A stretch of 41,141 nt of DNA from Larix sibirica (taxonomy: Eukaryota > Streptophyta > Pinopsida > Pinales > Pinaceae), in NCBI GenBank assembly GCA_004151065.3, contig NWUY0304452269.1, positions 1 through 41,141 on the forward strand, written 5' to 3'. Every line of letters starts with the position of its first letter. Positions within the stretch are counted from its first letter, which is position 1. Of this stretch, positions 9,091-20,190 are shown piece after piece. A program made the position numbers and the translations under genes. The notes under the pieces are model-generated. The model did not search any database. It saw nothing but the letters and a program-made list of their open reading frames with translations, and was not told the DNA's origin.

Positions 9091-10476
9091 TTGCCTTCTT
9101 CAGATTTTATTTCAAGCTAAAGCCGAGCTTTCATCCTCCTATCCTAAGGCTTTTACTTACCTTAGCACTTACCTTTCCATCCATAATTGAATGGTTGTCT
9201 GTTTTTTCCCTACCATATACAGAGTGGCTCCCCCGCGGAGTGTGAGAGCAAGGATCGTATAACCTCATTCTATATAATTGATAAATAATATAGTAAGGGA
9301 ACTTCTATCTGGTAAGCGGCAAATACCTAAATATACGAGGGTGAACTTTCCTCCCTTTGGTTGGGAATACTTACTATATCAGATGGGTAAACTAGAAACT
9401 CGGGAATATGACTCACTTAATTCATGTACCGGAGCAGCTAAATGAGCCAAGTATGGGTGTACGGGAAACATAGCATTCTAAACCAAACCTATCAATACGG
9501 GTTACAAAGCATTATTTATCGGGGTGTACCTTAGAACGGAGATCAGAGCGTAAACTACTTTCATCATATTATTTATTTACTCCCCAGCATATCCATTCAA
9601 TTAGTAGAGTTCCAAGGGAGCTTATAACTCTTAGCGGCATTATAACTATTATATCAGTTGTATTTACTCAGTCGCATCTATAACTCCATCTAAGCTTCCA
9701 AGGGTGGGGGATCTTACTATTAATTGGAACTTATAACCTTCGGAACCATAGCTAATTGGAACATAAAAATAAGAAGGTGTAGCGGCGCTGGCATTAGGTA
9801 CAAATATATAGATGGGATCAATAAATTATTATAAAAGGTATACCCTCATATAGAGGCCGCAGGACCAGAAGCAGCTATTTTATCGGCCCCGGTAAAGCCG
9901 CTTATTGGGAGAGTCGAGCCAGACATGGGATGGGAGCTATTTTTCCACCATCCTCCCAGTAAGCTCTAGAGAAAGCGAATCCATCTCATTCTAATTTATA
10001 AGGTGCCCAGGGTGAGCCCCAATATTTCCATTGGTGTCAGTTCCAAATCCTATTTATTACCTATGGCCAGTAAGCATTTATAAATAAGCAGGACTAATTC
10101 CCTCCCTTTCGGTCGGCCTAGTGAATCGGGGAACCGAGCATTCAGAGTTTTAGACCAGAAAACCAAGCTATTATTTTAGTGATTAGCTAAAAAACACCAA
10201 GCCCTTATTTGAAATTCGAAACTATTCCTCCCGCCCATCTATTATTCCCGGGTTGGGTTACCTACTAAAGATATAATATGAAAAAAGTTAAGAAGCGTGT
10301 CAAAATATGGTATTTAAAAGAAAATAGATAGTTTCGGGGCGGACCATCAGAAGGTGGAGGTGCAATTTAAAGCTCAGGTGCGTTACCGAGAATCCAAGCA
10401 TCTCGAAACCATTCATCTAACCAATTGATAGGAGGCGGCCAACTCACGATCGTTACTTCTCGATCGCTAAACTGGA
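9091..10476. other. Unassigned stretch
   Basis: No open frame above 60 codons and no gene recognised. CCTCCCTTTGGTTGGG near 9349 and CCCTCCCTTTCGGTCGG near 10101 resemble the core of the CCTT-bounded element but lack its ends. Gly/Ala-like reading near 9860-9900 on the minus strand may be a worn TGS trace. Confidence 0.3.
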
Positions 10477-10812
10477 TCATTTATTCGTTACTAAGATCCG
10501 TATGAAGCAGCCCCCCTCGCCTATACTAGGCTTGGTTTTACCCCTTTTTGAATCATTATGAGCAGAACCGGAATCAACAGGTGCATATCGAAGAGAAGGT
10601 AGAAATAGAAAAAGAAAGTAATAGTAATGGAAATCTCCGCAGCGGCGCGTAACTAGTTTCAAAGCAATATTAGGATAACCAAATTCTTTGAGGAGGGCTG
10701 AACGAGTTGCAGGAGCGGAGGCAATTGACTCATAACTCGAATCGCGTTCACTAGTAAACGGGAATATCTCTTTCTTTAAAAGCTGGCAGAGTTTCAAAAC
10801 ATAAACTGGCAA
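10477..10812 (-). repeat. TGS repeat family, copy 7 within an open 111-codon frame
   Basis: The minus-strand frame is open for 111 codons. The stretch ERDSSYESIASAPATRSA and the later LRYAPVDSGSAHNDSK show the family's Ser/Ala/Thr bias. A Tyr/Phe/Leu-rich segment lies between them (FHYYYFLFLFL). It could equally be read as a small hypothetical protein, but the mixture argues for a chance open frame across repeat DNA. Confidence 0.4.
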
Positions 10813-11297
10813 CCGGCCATTCGTTGCTCCATCGTAGAACCACTAGCTCCAATCCAAGAACCGACTGCTAAGTGTATTATTCCATCCCAGTTATGAGCTA
10901 TAAGTAATACTTTGAAACACCTGAATAAAAAATACCTACCATTTTATAGCAATAGTGGACGTTACCAACCATTGACGCACGCATTACGGAGGGGCTTTTC
11001 TTCCAGCAGAAGCAAGAGGATAATAATTGAAGTTAAGCAACCATTAGAGTAGGAGATGACAAATCGTAACATCTCGTTGGCGGTTATAATATTCAACTCT
11101 TTTTTCAACATCTTCTTGGGCAGTTGAAGCAGTATTAGAAAGCTCAGTTGCGTGGTCGGTTGCATGAACTAGAAAGCTGGAAAGAGAATTGAATCAAAGC
11201 ATATCGCAGCACAATCAGTCAGTCTTTTCCCTTCCAATCCTCTTTCATCTTTATAATCCCCGGTAGAGGCAGCTATCTCCATGGGTAGACCTATTAT
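10813..11297. other. Unassigned stretch
   Basis: Nothing recognised. The minus-strand frame 11165-10962 has no features of note. Confidence 0.3.
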
Positions 11298-11645
11298 TTG
11301 TTACTCAGGTTGGTTCATCCATTGCCCACGCTTCATGGACCTACCCTCTTTAGGAATTATCTGATTGTTTATTACGAGCATTACCCAATGCCCTACCCCC
11401 TTGCACACGCTACAGTTTCCAACCCATTTACTTCAGTAATGACGTATAATAAACTAGAGATAGCATGCCCAGACACGACACTCCACAGAACGCTTTTATC
11501 TCTTTATGGGCGACAGCGTTTTATTTTAGGTCAATTATCTATTGAATCGGGCAGAAAAACTGCTGAGATCGGTATCGGAAACAACCTGCCGGCTTGCTTT
11601 GATAGAAAACCTCTCCTTTTAGTCGAGCGGCTCCGCCCTCTGTGA
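11298..11645 (+). CDS. Unassigned 115-codon open frame
   Basis: Open from ATG 11298 to a stop at 11643-11645. Balanced composition with His/Leu/Pro-rich N-terminus and no transmembrane run or known motif. An overlapping minus-strand frame (11806-11531, 91 codons, ending in PDSIDN) is equally open, so coding on either strand is unproven. The segment 11200-12180 looks less worn than its surroundings and may be genuine mitochondrial intergenic DNA. Confidence 0.2.
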   Translation: MLLRLVHPLPTLHGPTLFRNYLIVYYEHYPMPYPLAHATVSNPFTSVMTYNKLEIACPDTTLHRTLLSLYGRQRFILGQLSIESGRKTAEIGIGNNLPACFDRKPLLLVERLRPL

Positions 11646-11949
11646 ACCCATAATATTTGAGCAAACCTGGGGAACTCACTGCTGCAGTCAGTAAGGGGAT
11701 GGCCTTTCGCCTGCTGATCGAACACCCATCCGAGCAAGCAAGTAGCAGCATTCATTCTATCTCTCCCTACCAACGACAAGCCATTCCCGATCACTGGCTG
11801 AATCAATCGTCAACCGACCAACTAACGACATACTACTTGGGCCCATCGGACAACGCCCTTTGTTCCTATCTTTGATTGACACCTTCCTTCTTCTCCCGAT
11901 TCAAACGACGATCCAACAGTACTATCTATCAAACTGAGACCCGTTCGCT

Positions 11950-11967
11950 TTAACACATGCAAGTCGA
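11950..11967 (+). rRNA. 18-nt match to the 5' region of small-subunit rRNA
   Basis: TTAACACATGCAAGTCGA is the conserved block about 50 nt from the start of bacterial-type small-subunit rRNA (mitochondrial rrn18, plastid 16S). The flanks do not continue as rRNA: the expected GGCTCAGA upstream and the following helix are missing. It is therefore at most a chimeric fragment, not a gene. Confidence 0.4.
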
Positions 11968-12180
11968 GCAAAGCTTGCTGCCATTACCACTAGGGATGGC
12001 ATTAGCGTTATACCTATCTGCATCTGGCTACTATTGCAAGCCAATATTGATTGCGAATGCAGTCTGGCATAAGAGGTTTATTTGCCTTAGTTAGCAAGCA
12101 CGCTTACCTACCACGGGGTACTCTCCCGCTACCTAAGGATAACTCTTCCAGTAGGTATTGTAGCTAGAAACCGCCTAAGC
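11968..12180. other. Unassigned stretch
   Basis: No feature recognised after the short rRNA-like match. Confidence 0.3.
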
Positions 12181-12873
12181 AAGATTCCTTTTTCAAAAAG
12201 ATTCTGATCTTATTGAGCCATGTGGTAACCAGTGTCATATAACTTCTGTCTAATCTGGAAAAATGAAAACTTCAATCTAGTGGAAGGTCTTGGTTGTGAA
12301 CTGAATACCACATGCAACACTGCAGAACTTTCATTTCCTTAACTTGCACTTCCTTGGTTTGCGAATGAATTCATCATCGTCATTTGCAAAAAAGAGGTGT
12401 TATTTGTTGGATCAATTGTGTTGATCTGTTGGAGCACAGGTCTTACCCCTACATAAATGTACTTAATTAACAAGGTTAAGATCCGAGAAACCTCTAGGAA
12501 AGAGGTTCAATTTATGTTTTGCATTAAACTCTTGAAACGCATAAATTTAAGCAGTACCAAGGCTCCTTAATCATGGGATGCCTCATCCAACACATAGACA
12601 TGCAATTGTTACTCAATCCACACAAGGAACAGGGGTATGAAAATAAGAACTATTTTGCCCTATGCCCTTTTGTCTTACAATAACAACAAATGATAGAAGC
12701 CTTGGACTGTGCATACCTTTCATGTGTGCCATTGTGCTTGCTCGCTTGGTATTCCATGTGCTATATATTGTGGAGATGTTTTACTCAACTCCTCATCATA
12801 CTTCTAGGGACATGTCCAATATGAAGGGAGTTATCAAATCGGAAAGAAATAATGGCAAATATAGATAGGAAAT
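12181..12873. other. Unassigned AT-rich stretch, nuclear-like texture
   Basis: Few CpG and AT-rich, like 7140-8299, unlike the CpG-containing repeats after 12900. One 68-codon open frame (12662-12868) has no recognisable features. Possibly a transferred nuclear fragment. Confidence 0.3.
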
Positions 12874-12899
12874 CTAGAATGAATTGTAGAAAAGAGAGA

Positions 12900-13170
12900 A
12901 CTTAACCAGGAGCATAAGAACCAGCATAAGTGGGCCCAGTCCCAGCAGCGTTCCCAGCAGCGGCGTTCCCAGCACCCCCAGCTGCAATTGGTGGACCGGC
13001 ATCATTACAATTAGCAGTTTAAGGAACAGGATTCCCAGCTTCAGCATTCCTAGCATCACCAGCTCCCCTTCGCCTGGTTTCTTAGCCCGCAGTAGAGCCA
13101 GTTTACCACGCAGGGGAAATAATTTAAGCAGCAGTTCGAGCAGATGACCTTGAAACTGTTGAACCCATAG
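12900..13170 (-). repeat. TGS repeat family, copy 8
   Basis: The minus strand reads TMGSTVSRSSARTAA, then a stop, and further on IAAGGAGNAAAGNAAGTGPT and AGSYAPG near 12905. It has about four or five stops in 88 codons. Inside it the plus-strand word CCCAGCAGCGTT recurs (12941-12952, and with an extra GGC at 12953-12967), the clearest sign that the family grew by short tandem duplication. The 138-codon open frame 13290-12874 reads the same DNA in a Leu-rich phase. Confidence 0.65.
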
Positions 13171-13633
13171 TAGGTCCAGATGCACAAGGCCATAGAATAC
13201 TATTGGTGTTCTATAGACATACAGATATGGGCTACTCCCCTTACCGGCCAATCGTTCCATGAGAGTAAACGGGGTGCAGCTCCTTTCCATACATCATACC
13301 GGAAACTCAAAAGCGCCTATCCACCTGTACTGGACCATCCATCATTAATGAGACAATGTGATACACTTCGAACGGACCATAAAGAGCGTGACGTGCCAGA
13401 CGCACATAATAACATGTAAGCGGCTCCCCGAACTCAAGCCCATCTATAGCAGCCCGAGATCAGCTTAGAATCTAAAGACGCAGCCATTATGGATAAGGCC
13501 TTTGCACGTGTACGAAATAAGTCCATTGCATGTGTATGTACGGGAAACGCCCATAAAGCAAGTGTACGGGATTGAACCATAGCACGCAGAGTAAATACCA
13601 GTAATAACTCAAATTGATGAATCGCTGTCGGTG
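13171..13633. other. Unassigned stretch
   Basis: Two unremarkable frames (13180-13419 plus, 13643-13434 minus). The minus one is hydrophobic and Ala/Leu-rich at its start, but I cannot place it. Confidence 0.25.
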
Positions 13634-13942
13634 TTACAAGCATCGGAATTTATGATGGAGATAACAGATTCCGGACGAATAGCTCGTACCACTAACCAAA
13701 TTAGGAGGGAAGAGTTCTAAAAACATACGATGCACTATAGATAATAGCTGTTCCGACTTTTGGTACATCATAGCCCGTTCTAGCTTTTTTCCGGGTTTTC
13801 GTACATTCCTTATAAGCCTTTCATAGGGCGATAATTTTGACATCGGAATTGAAGGCACGCGAGGCGAGCTTTTGAGGATTGACCGATCGTTTCCTCGCCC
13901 GTTATGTCCTATTCGTCCGTACAGTTCACGCTTCCAATGCAT
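13634..13942 (-). CDS. Unassigned 102-codon basic open frame
   Basis: Begins MHWKRELYGRIGHNGRGN and is Arg/Lys-rich in the first two thirds (SPYERLIRNVRKPGKKLERA), ending LHHKFRCL. The basic character recalls ribosomal or nucleic-acid-binding proteins, but no family is recognised. Codons for MMYQKSEQ overlap the reverse-strand unit of the AAAAGTCGGAAC motif (13749-13768), so at least part is repeat DNA, which weakens the case for a gene. Confidence 0.2.
   Translation of the reverse strand: MHWKRELYGRIGHNGRGNDRSILKSSPRVPSIPMSKLSPYERLIRNVRKPGKKLERAMMYQKSEQLLSIVHRMFLELFPPNLVSGTSYSSGICYLHHKFRCL
13749..13768 (-). repeat. Solo unit of the AAAAGTCGGAAC motif
   Basis: Plus-strand TTCCGACTTTTGGTACAT (13751-13768) is identical over 18 bases to 27316-27333 and is the reverse complement of the unit type arrayed at 34843-35025. 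Confidence 0.7.
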
Positions 13943-14409
13943 GAGCAGTGGTTTATAATGGAGCTTTTGAGGATGGAGCCGTTTCAGCGCGAGCTGTGGT
14001 TTGTCCTATAGACTGAGCTCATAACCTTAGCCTACGGAACCTGAAACACCTGAAGAAACAAGCCCAAAGAACTCTTATCCGGCTGAAACAAGCCTAGCTG
14101 TATGCCCAAGGCCACAGGTGATGCGTTACGATGGTTACATACACAGGTCCGCTAACATCTTAAATGTACCTTATGTCATTCCTAGAGCCACTGCTGGGAC
14201 CACACCGGGGCATCGATAGAACAAAGTAACGGCATCAGTGTAAAGGGTAGACACTTTACTAACGGAAATAAAAAGAACACAAGGGGGTGCTAAGACTGTA
14301 TAAAGGTAAACTGGCTTTCGAACAGGCTTGGCCCTCGCTGATAGTAGGGAGACTTAATATAGTACTTAATATGGATCCAGAATTGGATATGAAACCAAGC
14401 GAAGGAATG
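13943..14409. other. Unassigned stretch
   Basis: No gene recognised. GGTAAACTGG at 14309-14318 is a word shared with TGS copies. Confidence 0.3.
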
Positions 14410-14805
14410 CTGGATCTCTAGCTGTCACCTTAACGGCTGGTGGTGGATCAACAAAAACTGGGTATTCGACGGGTATTCCAAGCGCTTAGGCAATAAGGTT
14501 ACCAACTGGGTCTGCTGGATCAATAAGAGAAACTGCCTTTGCCTTTGTATAACCACTAGAAGCTATGGGCTTCGCGCTTGTGCTACCTTTGCCTTCGCTA
14601 CTGTATCTGCCTTAGCGCAATTCATAATATCTTATTATATGATCTTATTACATGAGTATATGAGGGTTAAGGGTGCAATTGGATGATTTGCATCTGAATC
14701 TGCTGGGCCTGGTTCTGGGTAAACTCCAATCGGCTCTATGTCTATAGCTAGCCATAGCTTTTCCCCTGCATCGCCCCTAGGAGCATGTGCTTATGCCAGA
14801 TACCT
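14410..14805 (+). repeat. TGS repeat family, copy 9
   Basis: Plus strand: TAGGGSTKTGYSTGIPSA-like reading, then a stop, then LPTGSAGSIRETAFAF in the same frame. After a gap (14600-14690) comes ESAGPGSG, a stop, and TPIGSMSIASHSFSPASPLG. Frames shift several times. Confidence 0.55.
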
Positions 14806-15074
14806 CTTTTTAGGTTGTTGCTTCACATTTCATTCATGGTACGTACGGGGCAGGGACCAAAACCCATAGCATCCTTTTAATTAGCGAAAGATCCAGGCAC
14901 CTCAGTACGGTAGAAAGAGCATGGTTCAGTGCCGGGTAGACCTGTTTATTATAGATAGCTTCGATCAGTTGACATGGCAGAGATCAGTGGATTGTATGAT
15001 GCCGGTTGCGAGGTTGATGCGACAAGGTTATGAGGATGCCTGACCCCAGTTTGATTGGACCAGTGTTGCTCAGT

Positions 15075-15375
15075 CCATGGATCTTTGTCCAGAAGCACAC
15101 TCGTCTATATGCCCTTGTGCCTACTTATTATCTCTTCGCTACTGATGGTGGTTCTGGGCGAGATGCTGGTGGATTTGGAACTAGAATGGATGCTGCGGAC
15201 TATGGATTTATTGCATATGGATACACGTTTGGGCGAGATGGTGGCTGTGGATCATCTGCGCCTGTTTTTGTCTTTGCCTCTGTCTCTGTCTCTGCTCCGG
15301 CTCCTTCTAGGTATCTATTTTGACCTGGAAGGGGTGTTGGGCGAGATGATGCTAGTGGTTATGGGTGAACTGTTG
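15075..15375 (+). repeat. TGS repeat family, copy 10 (Gly/Asp-rich)
   Basis: Frame 15030-15323 (97 codons, open) contains FATDGGSGRDAGGFGTRMDA, then GYTFGRDGGCGSSAP and a Val/Ser/Ala tail. GGCGAGATG recurs at about 80-130-base spacing (near 15157, 15232 and 15339), showing internal duplication. A second open frame, 15055-15390, is Leu/Met-rich and only the other phase. No signal or domain supports a real protein. Confidence 0.55.
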
Positions 15376-15830
15376 GAACCACACTATTAATTGGTAAAGG
15401 TACTGCCCTCCCATAGGCTCCCCGTCATCAACTTAGTCTACTGGGTATGTATCTCGATATATAACTGTCTCGGGTAAGGCCAGATTCGTTTCAACTTCGA
15501 TTGCTTCGACTCATAACCCGTTAAGGGACCTGTTGAAGAACCATAGCCAATTTCAATGCCAGCGGTCCAGATTCAGATCGATAGGCATTTTGCCGAGTCT
15601 CACCGGTAAGAGCTTATCGGGCATATTAACTGGACTTTTTTGTTAGCGAAGACCACGCGATAGCAGCGAAGCATAGCTCTACGGAACCAGGCAAGAATAA
15701 CACCGATCCAGCTCCACCACTTCTCAATCTTGCATTCAAAAGTATTAATTAGAATATGTCCCCAATCCCCCAACTCATAGGTAGTAAGAACAGCTCCCAC
15801 CACAGTGTTAAGATCTTTAGTGTAATCCAC
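15376..15830. other. Unassigned stretch
   Basis: One 76-codon minus frame (15830-15600), Trp/Ile-containing, unrecognised. Nothing else. Confidence 0.25.
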
Positions 15831-15835
15831 CCCCC

Positions 15836-15896
15836 CTAGCTAGAGCCTACCAATAGAGAGAGTCCACCCTACTAGCTAGATCCTACCAATAGAGAT
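15836..15896 (+). repeat. 36-bp-period direct repeat, two copies
   Basis: CTAGCTAGAGCCTACCAATA (from 15836) recurs as CTAGCTAGATCCTACCAATA (from 15872) with AGAGA following both. One mismatch over about 24 bases, period 36. Confidence 0.85.
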
Positions 15897-16714
15897 AAGC
15901 CAGAGATATATCTATAAAGGCCGCTGGAGCTAAGGTTGCTCCGATGTCAAAAAAAGATGTGATACCCGCCCGCCCTTAGATAAGTAGCAGAATCATAAGT
16001 CCAGCTAACTCCAAATATTATCACTTCACCTATGTACCTGCCCTAGTGAATCTATCTGTAGGTAGGGCCCCGGTTGTGAAATAAAGAATCCTTTACTTAG
16101 TAGATTGAATGCTCTCCATGTTGATTGCTCCCCGTTCTTTCCATTCTTTAGAGATTCCCTATTTTATTTATTTATCTGAGTCCCTATTTCCGCTTTTCCC
16201 CTTGTCTCGTCGCTTTGATTCCTTCTATTATCATCCCAACTTAGGGTTAGTCCCATTAGTGTATACCTTATCAATGAAACGGGTGAATACGGGAGTGAGG
16301 TTGAGGAGCTGGAGGATTAGGATTCTGCCCACCGGGAGTCAGTCTTTTGCCAACCGATCGAATCACCAAGAATAAAAAGATGCACGAATCACCTTAAGCC
16401 TCTCATCTTTAGCCAAAGTGATTTACTTATTTGATTGATGGCCAGTTGAGAGCGGTGGTACAGAGTACAACTACTGCCAACGGATAGACCCAATAGCGGG
16501 GTGGACAGAATAAATGTTCCCGGGACAGGGCTTACATATAAGGAGACCGGGTTCATACAGCACCAGCACATAGAGCACCAGTTATTGCCATAAGGTCAGT
16601 CACACATAAAGCCCCAAGTCACACCGAATGAAAGCCTGAACATCGAAGCACAATGAATGATTGAACACACGGCGCGGGATCTTTACGAAGTTATGGAACT
16701 GAAACTACCGGGGT
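15897..16714. other. Unassigned stretch
   Basis: An 88-codon plus frame (16109-16375) is Leu/Phe/Arg-rich with no family signature. A 60-codon minus frame (16571-16389) is likewise anonymous. Confidence 0.25.
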
Positions 16715-17105
16715 GCTACCCTTCCTCCTGCTTCTACAAGGTAAACTGGAGACTTGTACACTAGTAAAATGTTGGGTAGTTAACCGATGGATCAACTGCC
16801 TTTACTGGTGACTCTAAATCCATAGGCTCTAGGATGGGTTATTTGACCGGACCAATTGGTTCTTAGTAAACCACTGCTTCTGGTGCTGCTTGAACTTGAA
16901 CTGAATCTGCTAAATTGTCTCGGTAAACTGAATAAAATACACCCGCTTCAATTGGATAAATTGAGTCAACTGAAATCCCTGCTTTTTACTCTGCCTCGGA
17001 TGTTCTAGGCGCGAAGGCTACTCTTGCCTTTCCCTAAACGAGTGGTGGTTCTTCAACTGTACCTGGAACGGATTCTTTGATTGGAACTACTTACTAACTA
17101 TATCA
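16715..17105 (+). repeat. TGS repeat family, copy 11 (many stops)
   Basis: The best frame in 16860-17100 reads TTASGAA, then stops alternate with short runs TESAKLSR, NTPASIG, IESTEIPAFYSASDVLGAKA and TSGGSSTVPGTDSLIGTTY. There are about nine stops (mostly TAA) in 80 codons, more than chance would need, so this copy is clearly non-coding today. The stop-bearing words are GGTAAACTG, GAATAAA and GGATAAA. Confidence 0.55.
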
Positions 17106-17159
17106 TAGCCCTAAAACATGAAGCTTACTACAAGCACTTAAACTGATAGGCGAGGTCAC

Positions 17160-17600
17160 GGCATTGAATCATTCGCTAGTGAGACTCGGTAAACCGGATC
17201 AACAGGTATTGGGTAAACTCAAACTGGTACGTATGCAGCTGGATCTGGTGCTTGCTTCGCTTCTTCTTCTTCTGTTGCCTCTGCCATCAATTGCTAGGGG
17301 TGCTGTCTCCGCTGCTATTTACTACGGCACTCAAACTAGTGGCTCTCCAACTGGACCTGGGTCAACTTCAGTTGGTTCATCGACTGAGTCAACTGACTCT
17401 GGATTTAAAGACTCTGGATCTCCGACCTTTGCCTTAGCTGCTAGTGCGGGTGGTTCTGCAACTACTTTATCTGGGTATCTATCTCGATTTGGAACCAAAC
17501 AAAGCCAAGCTGGTTCTGGCACAGGCCTAACTACTACTATTGGTTATGCAGGTTCTAGCAAAGGCCAAACTGGATCCGGATCTATAACTGAGCGAAGGGG
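17160..17600 (+). repeat. TGS repeat family, copy 12 (longest open copy)
   Basis: Frame 17164-17613 is open for 149 codons. From about codon 55 it reads TQTSGSPTGPGSTSVGSSTE, then STDSG, SATTLSGYLS, AGSGTGLTTTIGYAGSSKGQ and TGSGSI: the purest Thr/Gly/Ser sequence in the window. The first 45 codons are the same repeat in the wrong phase (Leu-rich); the correct phase there is one base off and carries TAA stops. The ATG therefore lies out of phase with the repeat, which argues against translation as a unit. It could be taken for a hypothetical secreted or structural protein; I think that less likely. Confidence 0.65.
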
Positions 17601-18870
17601 CACTGTTGTTTAAAGGGGAGGCTGGGAATGGTAAAAAAGCATGGCAAAAGGTCCTGTCAGGGGGGGACAGGGTGTTCAAAAGGTAGGCGGTCCAATGAGG
17701 AGCCAACTCGTATACACGGGTATTGTTGGAAGGGGTGGAAACGGGATGTTTCTGAAGGCTATGAGGATAGAGGGAGGCAGGTAAAAGATATGCAAGTCCA
17801 AGTCTCACGTCTCCATGGTGACATCGTATAGTAACAGGTAGAGTGGCTATGACGGCTGCAATGAGGAGGTAAGTTTAATTGCAATGACCAGATGCCTTCC
17901 CGTATGGCATCAACTCTAGGTCTAGTAGGAGCCTCCCATCATAGAGTCCCAGGTCCAATAGATAGGGCCCCATAGAAAAGTGGAATTAGATTCTAGGAGC
18001 CAAGTAGATATGCAAGATGGTGAAAAATCGTACATGTATGATTTATCTGGTTATAGACAAGTGCAACGTATGCATGGCGTTAGGCCTGGCCCCATACATA
18101 GCAGCAACTAGGTTGTTCCTAGGTGTAGAAGAGCCTAGGTGTAGAGTCTAAGAGGTGCAGTAGTTCTGGTATGAACACGCCTTTATGCCAATATTATATA
18201 TGAAGATCCCATATGAACATGTGGATATGGCTGCTAGTCCAAGTGCAAACATCTTTATGCCAATATAATATGTTAACCACTATTAGATTGGAACAGCAGG
18301 GGCGGGAGGCCTTGGCACCATGATTCAACCCAGGTTATACACAAATCCAAGTGCAGACTATGTAGAGCTGCTATAGGAGCAACGTATCTACTATGCGAGT
18401 TTAGACCTGCCCATCTGGAGAATCTACATGGATAGCTATGAAGATCCAAGCAAAAAAAGTAAGTGTCTTAGTGCCTACCTAGCCCAGGTCTCTTAGCATA
18501 AGCCCAGCGGATTATCCCCATTCATCGGGTCAATGCAGCAGCTCTGGCATCAACAACACCTGGCTTAGTGAGTGGATCTTCACCAGCATCAAAGATACCA
18601 TATAGATTGAACGGGCATGGGCCTAGTTATATGGCATCAGCTAGCAGCTTTAGAGAGACAAGTGCAGACGTAGATCTGCAAGTAAGTTGAAGTGTCTTCG
18701 TCTCAGAGAAAGCCACTAGTAACATACTAACAGCACATTGAAACTTGCCCATAGTAGTAGCATGCATGGTATCATAGTAGACGACAGGTGGGGGGCATAC
18801 AGCTTTCACAGGCATCACACTTGCTTGAAGAATCATCTTTGTCGTAGCGGCTGCTTTCTTACTATGCCTA
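17601..18870. repeat. Diverged short duplications (TGCAAGT/ATGCCAATAT words)
   Basis: No gene. CTTTATGCCAATATTATATATG-like sequence at 18181-18202 recurs at 18253-18272. CTAGGTGTAGA occurs at 18119 and 18135. ATATGCAAG(T/A) occurs near 17789 and 18008, with AAGTGCA(G/A)AC near 18242, 18351 and 18660. The segment reads as a patchwork of small duplications and point changes. Confidence 0.5.
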
Positions 18871-20190
18871 TTAATCCTTTACTTACGAGCATCCACTTGG
18901 TTAGAAACTTTTTACTTACTACTGCACCCAACCAGTTCTTTAGTGCTGCCTGCCCTTACCAATTCATTCAGCCAAGAATCAAAGTGGGTAGACACGAGAG
19001 CTATTCACCCTTTACTTTACCTTTACTGTTACCTCACCCAATCCACCTAAACAACCTTTCACTTACTAAATTACCCAACCATCCATTCAATTCATAATTC
19101 GGTGCTGCTTCAAAGTCCTGGGTTAGGCATCCTGCATAACTTTATCGTCCTAGGGTTCCGATCTAAAGGTAAGAAGGGGTTGTGTAATGCTATGTAATGC
19201 AATGCAATCCATCCATAATCGGGCAAGGGAAGCAGTGTCCTTGGTACTTTAGAATGGAGCCGACTAAACTTTGTCCGTTCCTGAAGCAAGAAGATATACA
19301 AGCCATGCCTATGGGTCTGTTCCGGTGAATTCGACGTTCTTAGATGTGATTATATGTATATGAGACCCTTGTTGGTAAGGGGTCTGAGTATGATTCTACC
19401 ACTACCACCGGGTATTTCAATTCCAGTTTTCTTTAGGCAAGTAAAAGTACTTATCCTTGCCTTGCTTGGTTGGGTCGTTGCAAAGACGATAAGTTTTTTC
19501 GTAGTTATAAAAAGAAAGCTGCTCACAAGAAGCATATAATATCATCATATTATATATGTAATAAGAGTGATTCCAAAAGACTAACAAAAATAAGGAGCAG
19601 AGCGGTAAGATAAGATAAAGCATAATAGAGAGGTGCTTCCTAAAGAGAATGCACAAAGCGGAGATTGGTTTCCCGCGAGATGATGTATCTAAGTCTAAAA
19701 AGTTCTATTTCTAAATTACATATATAAAGGCCCATCCTGTCCAATCGGCCTGTTAAATAATTTCTAATTCCGGGCTCCGTATTAAGACACCAGGTTGTGG
19801 GCAGGCATCCAGGTTGGGTTGTTCTGGTTGATGAAAAAAGCATCTGAAATGCGTGTTTTGTTAAAGCTCACCCTTGTGTTGAGGGGGTTTGAGACATCTG
19901 ATTTATCTGGTTCGAGAAATCGCATTTGGATTGAGCCAAATCGCTTCATTGCCTAATTCCTTCTGGTTTGGGCCTAGGCGCCTTCATTCTAAAGTAAAGG
20001 GTCGGTAGAGAACTTGCTCGAAGTAGGGCTGGTTTCTTTCTTTCCCGCATCGGGGTAATTACATATATATATAATATCTAGGAAGCATGCATGCCACTCC
20101 GTCCCTCCCTTTCCCGGAAGCAATAAATTAAAACCATGTTGGTAGTTCCATGAATTCATTCGAAAAACGTTCTTAGAAGCGATTTTCAAT
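18871..20190. other. Unassigned stretch, CCATCC/TTTAC word-rich in part
   Basis: 18880-19110 is rich in TTTAC, CCAACC and CCATCC words and ends with TTCAATTCATAATTCGGTGC. TTCAATTCATAAATCCC and GGTGCTGCTTG recur at 20300-20370, so the two segments are related. Open frames of 60-80 codons on both strands (19100-19850) carry no recognisable signature. No tRNA found. Confidence 0.35.

Noticed and set aside
12874-13290. 138-codon Leu-rich open frame on the minus strand
   Set aside because: Wrong phase of TGS copy 8; its Leu/Met repeats come from GCTGGG words read one base off.
19270-19290. CCTGAAGC site as in Cycas Bpu elements
   Set aside because: No AAGG repeats at the expected distances on either side.
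19354-19539. 61-codon frame with a hydrophobic stretch, open on both strands
   Set aside because: Equal openness on both strands and no motif; likely chance.
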